This document shows positions 10,200 through 20,386 of a DNA stretch of 64,000 bases, piece after piece (within the stretch, counting starts at the first letter, position 1; each line of letters begins with the position of its first letter). The position numbers were made by a program, and so were the translations under genes. The stretch lies in the NCBI GenBank assembly GCA_963514095.1, contig OY741284.1, positions 4,532,501 to 4,596,500 on the forward strand. Direction: 5' to 3'. Source of the stretch: Eutrigla gurnardus (taxonomy: Eukaryota > Chordata > Actinopteri > Perciformes > Triglidae). Under the pieces are notes generated by a model. It was given only the letters and a program-made list of their open reading frames with translations, had not been told where the DNA came from and searched no databases.

Positions 10200-11519
10200 G
10201 CCATTTCACACTGGCTGCCCTGTCGCTGTTCTTGTGGAGGTATGACTGATGAAATCAGGGCAAGTAGCTGCCGTGCCCTCTCCTGTGTCTCAGCCGCATT
10301 TAACTGGGAGGGATTTTAGTTTAGATGTACAAACATATTTAAAATAACTATCTTGTGCCAATGTACTTAACTAAAAATCATTTTTCAATGGCTTACCTGT
10401 GGTCGGTTTTCCATGCTGGGAAGACCCTAACCCATGCTGGGATTTAAAAGAAAAAATAATTACCATGACAGTACAGGCACACACATATTCGTGGGTTGCT
10501 AATGTAAGAGTTAGTCCTAGACCTGCAATTTACCTTGTCAGCTCTAGACCTCGGCTAGATGGTAAAAAATATTTTGAATAAGCCCTGTGTAGCTGAGTTT
10601 GCAAGCTATACATGCAGTGTAGCTAAACGTGCAGTGCAACAACCATACAAAGACTATTTTACACAAAACTAGGTGGGACACTTTCAAACGGTATATCAAT
10701 CACTGTCTAACGTTAGCTAGCTATAGGGTTGCCACCTTCCATGCAGACTAGCTGAAAGTTGTCCAGGAGGTTGTATATGATGAACAAGCAGTTACTCTTC
10801 AGGTGCTTTGAGGCTAGCAAGTGCAAAGGTAGAAACTAGCTCACTACCCACTAAATAAGGAGTGAAATTATCTAAATCAACATATTCATTTGGCATTTGA
10901 TTTAAAAACAGTATAAACCAGGTGAGTTTGCAAGTTTACCTAGCATGGTGGCTAATTAGCGATTAGCTTAACTAGCGATTAGCATGCTAATAATATAATA
11001 CACATTCATGAATGAGTGCTATTCTTTGTCCATGACAATCTGACAAACACATCAGTAATGGCAAACTAGCTTACATTTAGGATAGCCTATTTAATGTTTA
11101 ATCTTCAGTGATGTTAGCTGAGCTGAACTCCACATTACTAACCAGTTAAACATCCTTTAATACCTCTGATCTGTTACTCTCTAACCTGTTAGGGCTAGAC
11201 AGTCACTCCTTTGATGGGAATGATTTTGATTACCGACTTGCACAGCTAGCTACCAATCGAGTTGTGTGTATCATCATCTTACCGAAACATTGGAGTCTCC
11301 GCGCTTAATTAAGGCAGCGCATCCATGCCTGTGAATCGACAATGGCGTAATGATTCAGTTCGACTCCCAAGACGAGTCACCCGACCGGCCAATAGGAACG
11401 TGGCCCCGCCCATGACATAATTTTCACAGCGAGAGCAAAATCCTGACACGAGAGCAAGAAATTGCTTCGAGAGCAAAGACTGTGGTTTTGAGAGCGAGAA
11501 GCAAAACGTTTTGAGAGAA
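10200..11519. other. Non-coding, unassigned
   Basis: AT-rich and rich in TTAGCTAGC-like short words (10700-11000). No exon pair with matching phase and no transposon ends were recognised. Confidence 0.35.
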
Positions 11520-11775
11520 AATGTGTTCACACTGATAGCAAAAAATCTATATTGGAGAGTTAAAAAAATATATTTTGAGAGAGATTTTTTTTTTCTATGA
11601 GAAAATACTTTCTCTCAAAACTTTTTTAGTCTCAAATATTATTATCTTTTGCTATTGGTATGAACACTTTTTCTCTCAAATATTTTTTTTTCTCTCATCA
11701 AATGCTTTTTTGCTATCAGTGTGATAACTTTTTCTCTCAAACATTTTTTTTCTCTGAGATCATTTATTTTCTCGC
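11430..11775. repeat. AT-rich inverted-repeat (fold-back) region
   Basis: TTCACACTGATAGCAAAAAA near 11526 is matched in inverse orientation by TTTTTTGCTATCAGTGTGA near 11706, and less well by TTTTGCTATTGGTATGAAC near 11647. GAGAGAAA words on the left mirror TTTCTCTC words on the right. Together this can fold into a long imperfect hairpin. It may be a MITE; no target duplication was identified. Confidence 0.6.
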
Positions 11776-12207
11776 ATGTAATAAAGACACAAATCTAACT
11801 CCATATAGTCTGTGATTGAGGTGCAGACGGGTGAGTTTGGAGCTGACGAGAGGATCGCGCTGACGACCGTTTCGTCACATTTTTCTCATTGAAAAACTAT
11901 ACAACTGGCATTTAGATGATGTTCTCCATAAAAAAAATAAGTGAAATACTGTAATAACAATTTGGTTTTAGTAATCAACCGCGTATAGTGATCAAATGTA
12001 CTCTGGACCAACGTGATCACTACAAGCGGTTTCCACTGTAGTAGTTAAAAACCATATTATATTTTTCATTAAAAAATATAATGCCCCCCCACGGGTGCGC
12101 ATGGTATTGACACTTCAGCATGACCACAGTAAAAGGTCACTGCTTGCCACTGATATATAGAGAGATAAAGATATACATATCTTTATACATATTTATATCT
12201 CTGTTTA
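11776..12207. other. Non-coding, unassigned
   Basis: AT-rich, no convincing coding potential or transposon ends. Confidence 0.35.
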
Positions 12208-12304
12208 GGTCACTTCAGAGCAATCTCATGCTCCAAACAAGGAAATGCAACATTTCTGGATTAAGGGTGACTTCTTTTAACTCCCACGTTTGTGTTTTTT
12301 TTTT

Positions 12305-12405
12305 TTAATGGGAGGAAACCGGAGCACCCGGCGAAAACCCACACAAGAGAACATGGAAACTCAACACAGAGAAGACCTGGGACAGACCCAGGACCTTCTT
12401 ACTGT
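12305..12405 (+). repeat. Dispersed teleost repeat fragment (GGAGGAAACCGGAG type)
   Basis: The run GGGAGGAAACCGGAGCACCC, then CGGCGAAAACCCACACAAG, GAACATGGAAACTC and ACCCAGGACCTTCTTACTGTG matches a string seen in very many fish genomes. The parent family is not named here. It sits between two stretches that look like repeat units of the minus-strand gene next to it. Confidence 0.55.
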
Positions 12406-12407
12406 GT

Positions 12408-12875
12408 CTACGTCTCTCCTACGACTCCTACGTTTCTTGTTGGTTTTTTTGGAGGCGCTGGAACCTCTTGATGCAGCCGTTTAGGATGCTCTGGAGCAAC
12501 GTCATCATCCAAACAAGGAAACACAATGCGTCTCAAAGCTGGGTGTTTCTTTTTCTGCCTCCTTTTACGAGAACGTCTCATGTCCATCACATCGTCAGCA
12601 GGTGGAGGACTTGGAGGCAGTGGAACTTCATGACTTGGCCGTTTCGGAGGCTTTGGAACAATGTCATCATTTTTCCAAAAGACATTTTCACACGATTTTG
12701 GGTGCATCCTTTTACGAGATCCTTTCATGTCCATGATACCGTCAGCAGGTGGAGGACGTGGAACCTCACAAATTGAGAGGCTGCGAAGCCGGAAAATCAC
12801 ATCATCGAGCAGAGAAGGAAACCCTATGGTTTTCTTTACATTTGAGTTCATCTTGTCTTTGAACAAATGATCCAT
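12408..12875 (-). CDS. Putative intronless gene, repeat-containing basic protein of unknown function
   Basis: 155 codons from ATG at 12875. The protein has three imperfect repeats of about 46-53 residues. Each runs from an FP/VF...DD motif (residues about 19-25, 65-71, 118-124) to EVPxPP (37, 83, 137). The first two continue into PPAD..MDM..SRKR (about 42-56 and 91-104). It is rich in Pro, Lys and Arg, with RSRKRRQKKK (101-110) as a likely nuclear localisation signal; no signal peptide or membrane segment. A TATATAAG box lies about 100 bp upstream on the same strand, which fits a single-exon transcript. DNA resembling a further unit lies at about 12208-12260, beyond an inserted dispersed repeat, so the present C-terminus (NVGVVGET) may be secondary. 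I recognise no family. It could also be a retrocopy or a decaying gene. Confidence 0.45.
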   Translation of the reverse strand: MDHLFKDKMNSNVKKTIGFPSLLDDVIFRLRSLSICEVPRPPPADGIMDMKGSRKRMHPKSCENVFWKNDDIVPKPPKRPSHEVPLPPSPPPADDVMDMRRSRKRRQKKKHPALRRIVFPCLDDDVAPEHPKRLHQEVPAPPKKPTRNVGVVGET

Positions 12876-12972
12876 AAGGCAGTTACTCCAGGAACTCTTT
12901 CAATCTCTTTATCACCAAAACTGTTGCAATTCACTGTTTTGAGAGCCATCTACAGTGCTTTGGACTCTGTCA

Positions 12973-12980
12973 CTTATATA
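12973..12980 (-). promoter_or_regulatory. TATA box of the minus-strand repeat-protein gene
   Basis: The plus strand reads CTTATATA, giving TATATAAG on the minus strand. It lies 98 bp before the ATG, leaving room for a 5' UTR of about 70 nt. A palindrome-like GATCTAGATC lies just upstream near 13018-13027. Confidence 0.45.
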
Positions 12981-13155
12981 GGATTCTGGACCAGTGATGT
13001 CACACCTTTTGGCTTTGATCTAGATCAAAGGCACAACATCACAGTAATGTCACGTTTGGCTTCTTTTTTCTTTTTTTCATGTTTACAACATAGATGCATA
13101 ACATCTCCATGACAACCAGAAAGTAAGAAAAAAAAACTTGACTTTGGGGCCTATT

Positions 13156-13205
13156 GCACCCTATAATGTATAATTCCTGTAGCACCCTATAATGTATAAT
13201 TCCTG
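13156..13205. repeat. Short tandem duplication (about 24 bp x 2)
   Basis: GCACCCTATAATGTATAATTCCTG occurs twice in direct succession. Confidence 0.75.
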
Positions 13206-13540
13206 AAAATGTAAGAAAATTTGCACTTAAAGCACTTCTTACCTTTCTGTCATTTTTACACTTTTCTTCTGTAAACTTAAAATGCTCCTAATAAGCGTAT
13301 GGTACACTAAAATGTCAAATAAATCCATCAGGTGTTGAAACTCATCAATGTTTAATTCTCATATATTTCTGATAAAAGTCTGACCAATCATTTTATTCCG
13401 ACCGAATAAACGGATTGGCCGAGGTTCCTGCCTGTCATCGAGCGTGCAGCGTCGCCTACGCGGTCACGGCTTGCTAGTCGCGCCTCTCTAGCAGAAATAC
13501 TGTTTACCAGTAGTGAACTTTACATTGTAATAACCCGTCC
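13206..13540. other. Non-coding, unassigned
   Basis: No exon or known repeat is visible between the short duplication and the TG microsatellite. Confidence 0.35.
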
Positions 13541-13548
13541 ATGTAATC

Positions 13549-13575
13549 TGTGTGTGTGTGTGTGTGTGTTTGTGT

Positions 13576-13621
<46 letters not shown>
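13549..13621. repeat. (TG)n microsatellite
   Basis: About 70 bp of nearly uninterrupted TG dinucleotides. Confidence 0.95.
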
Positions 13622-13624
<3 letters not shown>

Positions 13625-13945
13625 ACAGAAACCTGTAAAAGGTCATTTATAATTCACCAGTTATATCAAGCGTAGCGTTAGTTCTGGCAGGCCACGACAT
13701 CAAGCTCTAAATCAGCAGAAACAGCGTAGCTGTCAAAACCGAGGAGGTCAGCTGACTCCCCGTGCTCGCTTCCTATTGGGAAATTGCATTCAGAGCGCGC
13801 TATTTAAACTGCTCTAGCCTGACCTCCCTCGCTGCTTCCTCTGCTGGCTTTTTCGCAAGACAAGCTCCCGTAAGAAAAATTTGTTATCCGCGTTTGTACT
13901 CACCCTGCTGCTCCTCCGTGGCAATACGAGGATAAGGTGACATCG

Positions 13946-14098
13946 TTTTGGACTCCAATGTGCCATAATTTCAATGAAAATGTTTGCAAATTTGCCAACT
14001 GTAAATATATTCATGCTTGCAGCTATTGCGGGGACGGGCATCCCAAATCAGTGTGTCCCAGACGAACCCGCTTTGTGAGGAAGGTAAAGAAAAAATAA
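13946..14098 (+). pseudogene. DIRS gag C-terminal zinc-finger remnant
   Basis: The frame holds Cys and His spaced C-x7-C-x4-C-x3-H, then C-x2-C-x3-H-x4-C (HACSYCGDGHPKSVC), then a basic tail (PRRTRFVRKVKKK) and a stop. This is the usual end of the gag-like ORF1 of DIRS/Ngaro elements, which binds the element RNA. The several hundred residues that normally come before it are missing. Confidence 0.7.
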
Positions 14099-14811
14099 AA
14101 CCTTCAACCCCAGTCAACGTGGCTGAGCTGGGGAAGGCTTTAAGGAAGCATCCAAACCGCTGCTTTGTCAATTATTTTTTAACCGGACTGGTCCAAGGGT
14201 TCATGGCCGGTTTGATATGGTTGCCTAAAATGTCTCATGCATGTAAAAATCTGCAGTCTGCTTTGAAAGAGCCTGAAATAGTAGACTCCCTACTGGAGAA
14301 AGAAGTCAGGAAAGGTTTCATGATCGGACCTCTGGATAAATCACCTTTTTCCGTATCGCGCATCAACCCCATAGGCGTTGCTACCCAGAAATATTCCGGC
14401 AAAAAGCGCCTCATCATCGATTTATCCGCCCCTCATCAGATTGGAGTCCAAAGTGTTAACAGCCTCATCCCGCTTCAGCCGTTCTCTCTGTATTATGCCT
14501 CAATCGACGACGCCATCAAGCTCATCAAACAAGCAGGTAGAGGTGCGTGGTTATCAAAGGCTGACATCACAGACGCGTTTAAAGTCATGCGCCCTTCTCA
14601 ATGGCATCTGTTCGGTGTTAAATGGAGAGAGAAAATGTATTTTGCAGTTAGCCTCACCTTCGGGTGTCGCAGCAGTCCAAAAATCTTTGACACGTTGTCA
14701 GAAGCTCTTTGCTGGATCCTGTTAAATAATTGCAAGCTGCCATTCGTGCTTCACCTGTTAGACGACTTTCTGCTTGTAGATTACCCCAGACCATGGTATC
14801 ACCACACTTAA
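14017..14811 (+). pseudogene. DIRS reverse transcriptase
   Basis: The part from about residue 30 is Pol: NVAELGKALRKHPNRCFVNY, then RT blocks RLIIDLSAP, WLSKADITDAFKVM (first catalytic Asp), LTFGCRSSPKIFD and the active-site LLDDFLLVDY box (near 14757-14785). The RT fingers and palm are therefore complete. A one-base frameshift just after LLVDY ends the frame at 14811 (PWYHHT, stop). The first ATG at 14017 is inside the overlapping gag remnant and is probably not the true start. Confidence 0.85.
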
Positions 14812-14815
14812 AGAC

Positions 14816-15682
14816 ACTTTTAAAAATCTAGGACTCCCCTTATCCGAGGAAAAAACTTCAGGTCCGTTACAAGCCATTGAATTTCTGGGTATTAAACTAG
14901 ACAGCATTCTCATGCAAGCTTCCCTGCCTCTCGCAAAATTAAATCGCATCAGGGAGATAATGAAGGAACAGGTTGCAAAAACCATCTCAAAAAGAGATCT
15001 CCTCTCCCTGCTAGGTCATCTCAATTTCGCCATGCGTGTGATTCCTCAGGGCCGCTCATTCATATCCAGGCTTCTTGACCTCTCAAAAACAGCAGAAAAA
15101 CTACACGACACAGTAACCTTTGACGAAGTGTGCAGATCAGAGCTCCGATTCTGGTCTTTGCTTCTCGAAAAATGGAACGGCATCTCCTTTTTCTACCATG
15201 ATTATACAGAATCTTCTCTGGCCATTAGATTATTCACCGACGCAGCTCCTTCCGTGGGTTTTGGGGGGTTCTTTAATAACCAGTGGTTTGCTGATACGTG
15301 GCCAAAAGAATTATCATCTCTACCAACCAGTGCTCCTTCTTCGGCCCTAATGGAAATATACCCCATCATTATAGCCTGTCTTCTCTGGAGGAAACACTGG
15401 TCCAGGAAGAAAATTACATTATTTTGCGACAACGAAGCAGCCGTTAACATTATCAACAAAGGGCATTCCTCCATACCATTAATTAACAGATTTATAATAC
15501 GCCTTACCTGGGCATCCGTGCTGGGTAACTTCATCATTCAAGCAGCTCACATTCCAGGATCGGACAATAAGATTGCTGACGCTCTGTCTCGATTCAAATT
15601 TCAGAAATTCCACAGAGTGTGTCCAGAAGCAGCGCCATCCAGCCTGGCTTGCCCTCCCTTCCGCCATACGGTGCTAGATTAG
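14816..15682 (+). pseudogene. DIRS RT thumb and RNase H
   Basis: Continues RT in another frame: FLGIKLDSILMQASLPLAKL and LLSLLGHLNFAMRVIPQGRSF form the connection. RNase H follows: RLFTDAAPSVGFGGFF (Asp), ALMEIYPIIIACLLW (Glu), TLFCDNEAAVNIINKG (Asp) and HIPGSDNKIADALSRF at the end. All RNase H catalytic acidic residues are present. The C-terminus runs over the start of the recombinase frame, an arrangement usual in this group. Confidence 0.85.
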
Positions 15683-16258
15683 ACACCACCTTGCAGTCAT
15701 ACATGCTGTCAGCTGCTAACTACATGCGTTCCGGTTTAGCTAAATCTACATTAAAACTGTATCACTCTGCATGGTCCTATTTCACTGCATGTTGTTCCAC
15801 CTTCTCCGTCACAATTCTTCCCATAAGTATTCCCACTGTATGTGCTTTTCTGGTTCACTGTTTTGAGTCCCGCAAAATGCAGCCGTCCTCCATCAAAGGC
15901 CTCCTCGCAGGTGTTCAGTTCCACCTGTGCTGCTCGGATCCATCCCCCAACAGCTTGCTAGAGAAACCATCCATTAAGCTCCTGCTAAACGGCTTCAAAA
16001 GAGAGAAACCTCAAGGCAACGACATTCGTCTCCCTTTCACTCCTCCACAAATGAATCACTCAATTAAGGAACGGGTGCTTTGGTTCTTATATAGACTCAC
16101 TGTTAGAGACAGTCTTCCTCACAGCCTTTTACGGGTTTTTAAGGTGCGGAGAATTCACCACACGCTCACGGTCTTTCGATCCCTCTCAAGACCTCACCAT
16201 AAGCGATGTAACGGTCCACAGTTATTACTTTTGTGTTTTCCTGAAACATTCCAAAACT
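15619..16258 (+). pseudogene. DIRS tyrosine recombinase, N-terminal half
   Basis: Reads MLSAANYMRSGLAKSTLKLYHSAW and then VCAFLVHCFESRKMQPSSIKGLLAGVQ, a SAM-like core-binding domain that wraps the DNA. KPSIKLLLNGFKREKP and the start of the catalytic domain follow. From about 16135 the frame is wrong (LRVFKVRRIHHT) because of a one-base shift; the true continuation lies in the next frame. Confidence 0.8.
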
Positions 16259-16658
16259 GACGGAGACAGAAGCGGGATATCAGTTCCAATTTCCCAAACT
16301 AACTCTGATTTCTGTCCACTGTCTTCCATGGCCCGCTATCTGGAAAGCCGTGCTCCAGCCAGCCCACAGGAGCCGCTGTTCATCACGGAGGGAGGAGAAC
16401 CTGTCACGAGCCTGGTTCACCTCTTGCCTCCGCCTCCTGTGCCAATTCTGGGGCCTCCCTCCAGAACGCTACACGGCTCATTCGTTCCGCATAGGAGCAG
16501 CAACTACAGCAGCAATGGTCGCTCCTGTGTCCACCCTAAAAGCCATGGGCAGATGGTCGTCATCTGCCTACGAACGTTACCTGCGCCCTGGAAATAGAGC
16601 CATCCTAGATGCTCAAAAAGCCATGGGCCAATTATTGCATGCTCATCACTATATATAA
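16142..16658 (+). pseudogene. DIRS tyrosine recombinase, catalytic half
   Basis: After the shift the protein reads RCGEFTTRSRSF (the first catalytic Arg region) and FLKHSKTDGDRSG (the Lys-bearing beta hairpin). After a second shift near 16400 it reads YTAHSFRIGAATTAA (the H-x-x-R motif) and LKAMGRWSSSAYERYLRP, where the Tyr of YERYL is the expected nucleophile. The catalytic set therefore survives, but in two frames. Confidence 0.75.
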
Positions 16659-16767
16659 AATATATAGGCATGATAGGACACGTCTGTCTCTCTTTTTCAT
16701 CAAGCTGAGGGGTATTCATCAAACCGAGGGGTAACGGACCGGCTTATCTCCTATTTAAAGGATTGAT

Positions 16768-16920
16768 ACATGCTTCTGTTAATGCCTCCACTACTGTTAA
16801 TGCTACTAATACTATACTACCAACACCAAATGCAGTTGGAACCCAAGGGCCTGGGCTGCACGAGATTTCTGCCTAAAAGCTATAAGGCAGTTTTTTCTTG
16901 ACACTGTTGCTGTTGCCAAA
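16768..16920 (+). repeat. LINE 3'-UTR fragment, copy 1
   Basis: ATGCTTCTGTTAATGCCTCC...CACCAAATGCAGTTGGAACCC...GATTTCTGCCTAAAAG...TATAAGGCAGTTTTTTCTTG closely matches 30356-30490, the 3' UTR of an L2-like LINE, and in part 34313-34440. Confidence 0.75.
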
Positions 16921-18369
16921 TTTGTGTCCTGAGTCGACTCCATGTCTGGAGACAAACCGTTATTCAATATCAAACTTTGGAGACTTTTCTACTGTAATGT
17001 AAAATCTTTATGCTCAAATTAAGATTATTTGATTTGGTTGTGTAATGTATGTACTTAAAGTATGACAAAATGTACAGTCTTCAATATTATGCTATGTTTG
17101 TTCATGGTTCAAGACATTAAAAGCTGCTTTCAGCATGTTTAACTCACATTCAAGGACTTATTGCCTCTGTAACTACAACTGTGCTACATTTTAATGTTTT
17201 CGTAAGGCTAAATTTATCAGTAGCATTTAGTCACATGTAAGTCTTTAGTAAATGGTAAAAAAAAAGCACAACTGAATTGCCCTGCTGTGATGTTTACAAG
17301 TAGGCTGTTAGGACATGCAGTACCTAAACCGGCCACAAAAACCCCACCAATATCAGGATTTTTAAAAATCACTGCGACAAAATGAGGCAAAACACCCTCC
17401 CGATTTTTTAATATGATTTTAACAAGAATATGATCTTTCAAAATAAGTAAGTTTGGACCTGATATGTGTTGTCAGTTTTTTGGAATATGACTCTGAAGTT
17501 GGGCAAAGATGTGTTTACTTCCATTTTTGAGCCTAAATATCCGTGAAACTAATCATCTGAGAGAAACCATATTTTGTAGAATGTTTAAGCTAACCCCGGA
17601 GATAGAGGCAGATGTGATAGAAGTCTTTTATCTGCAAAAATGGGAGCTCAGCCACTCTTCAAATGTACTACTTTATTTCAACAAGCCACATTTTAAGTAC
17701 CTACCATACTAGGTTATCATTAAGCTGCACCCCCGATATTCCATGTCTGGAGGCTATTAGTAACGGATATACACTGTAGAAATTTTGAAGGCCACAGGTG
17801 AGATAGTTTTCCAGATATTGCTGTTTAAAAATGGCTTTTCAGAGCATGATGCCAAAAACCGTCTAAACTACTCTTCATTCAATGATGTTTCATGAGAAAA
17901 CTATTGACAGTAGAGACCTAATATTTTGGATTTGTCCTATTACCAAGTGTGTCTTTGTACTTGAATTTTTTCAGGACATTCTGAGATGGTCAGGTGGGAA
18001 GATTTTCAGAAATTTGATGAAATGACATGGAATGACCCATAGGCTACATTTATGTTTAACTCAGATAGCCTCCTGACATCTCTTGTAGCAAGAGGGTCAG
18101 GAAATTGCCGGTGTGGTCGTTTTGGGGGTTTTCTTTGCTGCTCCGCTCCCTGCTTATGCCGTTCATGATGGCTCATGAAGGGCAGGAAGGTGTGCTCTTC
18201 CTGCCTCAGGCTTTCCACGCAAGCGCGTGGAAGAGCAGGGAGTCCCAGAACAGTACCATACCGCCAAATGAAACTTGTGTAAGTAAATAAAGATTATTTT
18301 TGACAAAGTGGTCCTGACTGAAGTACTGTTAATGGACCTCATGCCATAAAGGCTCTGATTTAACGCCAG
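16921..18369. other. Probable intronic or intergenic DNA
   Basis: No exon was found that extends the gene downstream in phase. At 18100-18280 there is a Leu-rich open stretch ending in GTAAGTAAATAAAG and a small hairpin (TTCCACGC-AAGC-GCGTGGAA). It may be an old transcript end, but no family is recognised. Confidence 0.3.
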
Positions 18370-20034
18370 CTCGATGCTTCTGTTCAGACTGAGCACTCTG
18401 ATCGTCCAGACGCTCGCCGTCATGTTCAGAGAGACGGATGTCGAACCAGCCAGACTCAACCTGCTCTCTGCCAAAAAGTCAACATCTCACCATCCTCTTG
18501 ACTTTACCTTTATGGAATAATAATCCTGTCTCTGTTATTAACACCCTCCCCCCCCTCCCTCCCTGCAGAGGTGCCCTGGCCTCCAGAATGCTGCTTGCCT
18601 TGATTTGTGCTGCAGAGCTTCAAACACAGAACCAAAGATCCCAGGTTGACTGTGAGGTGAGCTGCTCACATTAATGTCATTATGTATTGAATCCGTTTTA
18701 AATGTCACAGCTGTCCTTCTCTGTCAGCCTCAGGACTTCCTAGCTGAGTATCTGGACGCTGCCTGCTCCCTGCTCTTTGAACTGCTGCTTTTAGGCCACG
18801 AGGTGAGTGACAACTATACCATGGAATACTATTTTAATTACTCTCACTGCCAAAGGGGGAGACAAAGGTTTGGATACGAAACAATCTTTGCTTGTCTATA
18901 AGAAACAAATCCAAATATATCATACATATAGGTGTAAAATGTCTTGTTTGCAAGTGTGGGGAAGTCCAATCATTTGCACTCAGCCTGTGAATTTACACTT
19001 TATTGACTTTATTTAGGCCAGCAGATGTTCTTCAGCGGACAACTCCCTGTCTGTCGGTTGGATGCTCGGAGTCCTGCAGCCACATCCTCACCTGGTAACG
19101 TTCCTCACTGGCACTTTAGTAGAGATGGGAAACATATTCTCACATGAAGTGGCCAAATAAGGAAGCTTGGTCAGATACGTGAAGCTTCAAACTTGACTTA
19201 AGAGTCAAAGTGTAGAGGGAGTTACTCTCCTCCTGAACTGCCTGAAATGCCTCCATTCAAATGTTGCCTTTTCTTCTATAAAGTGTTGAGTCACCAAGTA
19301 ACACTTTTGTATAATATTGATCTATAAAGTGTGGTGTGGAGTCAAAACTGAAATGAAGCTGGTCTCCTTGTGTCTCTGCAGTTGTCCTTCATTGGTCACC
19401 AGGTCCAGCAGGTGGTGCTGGTTTTGTCAGACCTGCAGGAGTCCTTTGTGAGTCCGGTTCAGTCTGTTCTGCTCTTCCAGCGCTGTCGCCTCCTGCTGGC
19501 CTGCCTGCAGTACAACAACCAGTTGGCCCAGCACCTCAGCTCCCACTTCAGAGTGGAGTTCAGGTTTGTGCTGCTCTGAAAACAGTCTTATTTTTAAGAT
19601 GATTTGATTATTTTACACGTTAAGAAGATGTGTGTCTTATCTGTGACACAATAAACAAGTGATAAAGTGATTCCAGTATGTTTTAGTGGCTTTAAGAGTT
19701 TTAAGCATATTTTATAATATATTGTGGATAATATTGTGTAATTATTTTGGCCAGGATAATAGTGATGTGAAATGTTCACACTACCGGGTCCATTCGTTTT
19801 GCAAATAGTGTTTTTTTAAATGTGTAGAGTAAGTAGAAGTGCAGTAACTAGTAGGATGTTTTCCTCTGAGATGTAGCGGGCTTCCTTGGGTTTTATCTAA
19901 GGATCTGTGTTTTTCCCTCCAGGTACTTCGTGAAGCTGTCGCGTGCCGAGGAGAAGCTGCCGCCTCACCACCCGATCAGCCAACCGACTGTACGACTGGT
20001 GGAGCAGATCCTGGCTGTTTATCTGCACAGATGA
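18370..20034 (+). CDS. Last six exons of an unidentified host gene
   Basis: Exons are 18370-18477, 18569-18656, 18728-18802, 19017-19094, 19382-19563 and 19923-20034 (stop TGA). Every acceptor is AG and every donor GT; the first donor (AA/GTCAAC) is weak. The phases (2,0,0,0,2) fit, giving a 213-residue C-terminus with no internal stop. The protein is Leu-rich and helical (RMLLALICAAELQTQNQ, CSLLFELLLLGHE, QSVLLFQRCRLLLACLQYNN), like a HEAT/armadillo-type solenoid, and ends VEQILAVYLHR. No catalytic motif, membrane segment or signal is apparent. Upstream exons were not found and may lie before the DIRS insertion or outside the window. The first exon is the least certain. I do not recognise the gene. 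Confidence 0.72.
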
Positions 20035-20386
20035 TCGCACACCAACACATGTGCTCTCACGCCTACAAACAGGGCTGTGACAGGGTGTGCCTTTACCAAC
20101 GTCTGAGTGAGTTGATGCTCAGTCAATCTGCCACTAACACAGGTGGAGCAAATGATCCCAGCAGGAGCGATAGCAGCTTTCTAACATGTGTAGCATCGTG
20201 TTCACCATGTTCACCATCGTAGCTTAGCACGTTAGCAACCAACCATCTGCTAACAGACACTAAAACCAAACATTTCTGCTGTATGAACATTCTTCCCTGT
20301 ATTCCTGGATTCTGCCTTTGTGAATATTTTGAACATGTAGATTTGTAAATGTGCTGAGTCCTCAGGTGAGGTGCGCTGTAAATAAA
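20035..20386 (+). other. 3' UTR and polyA signal of the six-exon gene
   Basis: About 350 bp after the stop ending in AATAAA (20381-20386) followed by GGTTATTTG, a typical cleavage context. No other transcript is evident. Confidence 0.65.

Larger units (their letters stand above)
13740..16700 (+). mobile_element. DIRS-superfamily (tyrosine recombinase) retroelement, decayed
   Basis: In order on the plus strand: a promoter-like TATTTAAA (13801), a short gag remnant with zinc fingers, RT, RNase H, and a tyrosine recombinase that overlaps the RNase H end in another frame. RT plus YR with no LTR and no DDE integrase defines the DIRS/Ngaro group, which integrates through a recombinase and leaves no target duplication. 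Most of gag is deleted, and at least three frameshifts split RT-RH and YR. I cannot decide between DIRS1-like and Ngaro-like, because the terminal repeats are not resolved. Borders are approximate. Confidence 0.82.

Noticed and set aside
14235..15667. Minus-strand frames of 60-111 codons under the DIRS pol
   Set aside because: Shadows of RT and RNase H; the plus-strand frames carry all catalytic motifs.
18105..18290. Leu-rich 61-codon frame ending CVSK, next to GTAAGTAAATAAAG, as an exon of the six-exon gene
   Set aside because: No acceptor with matching phase and no similarity to the solenoid-like exons; left as unassigned.
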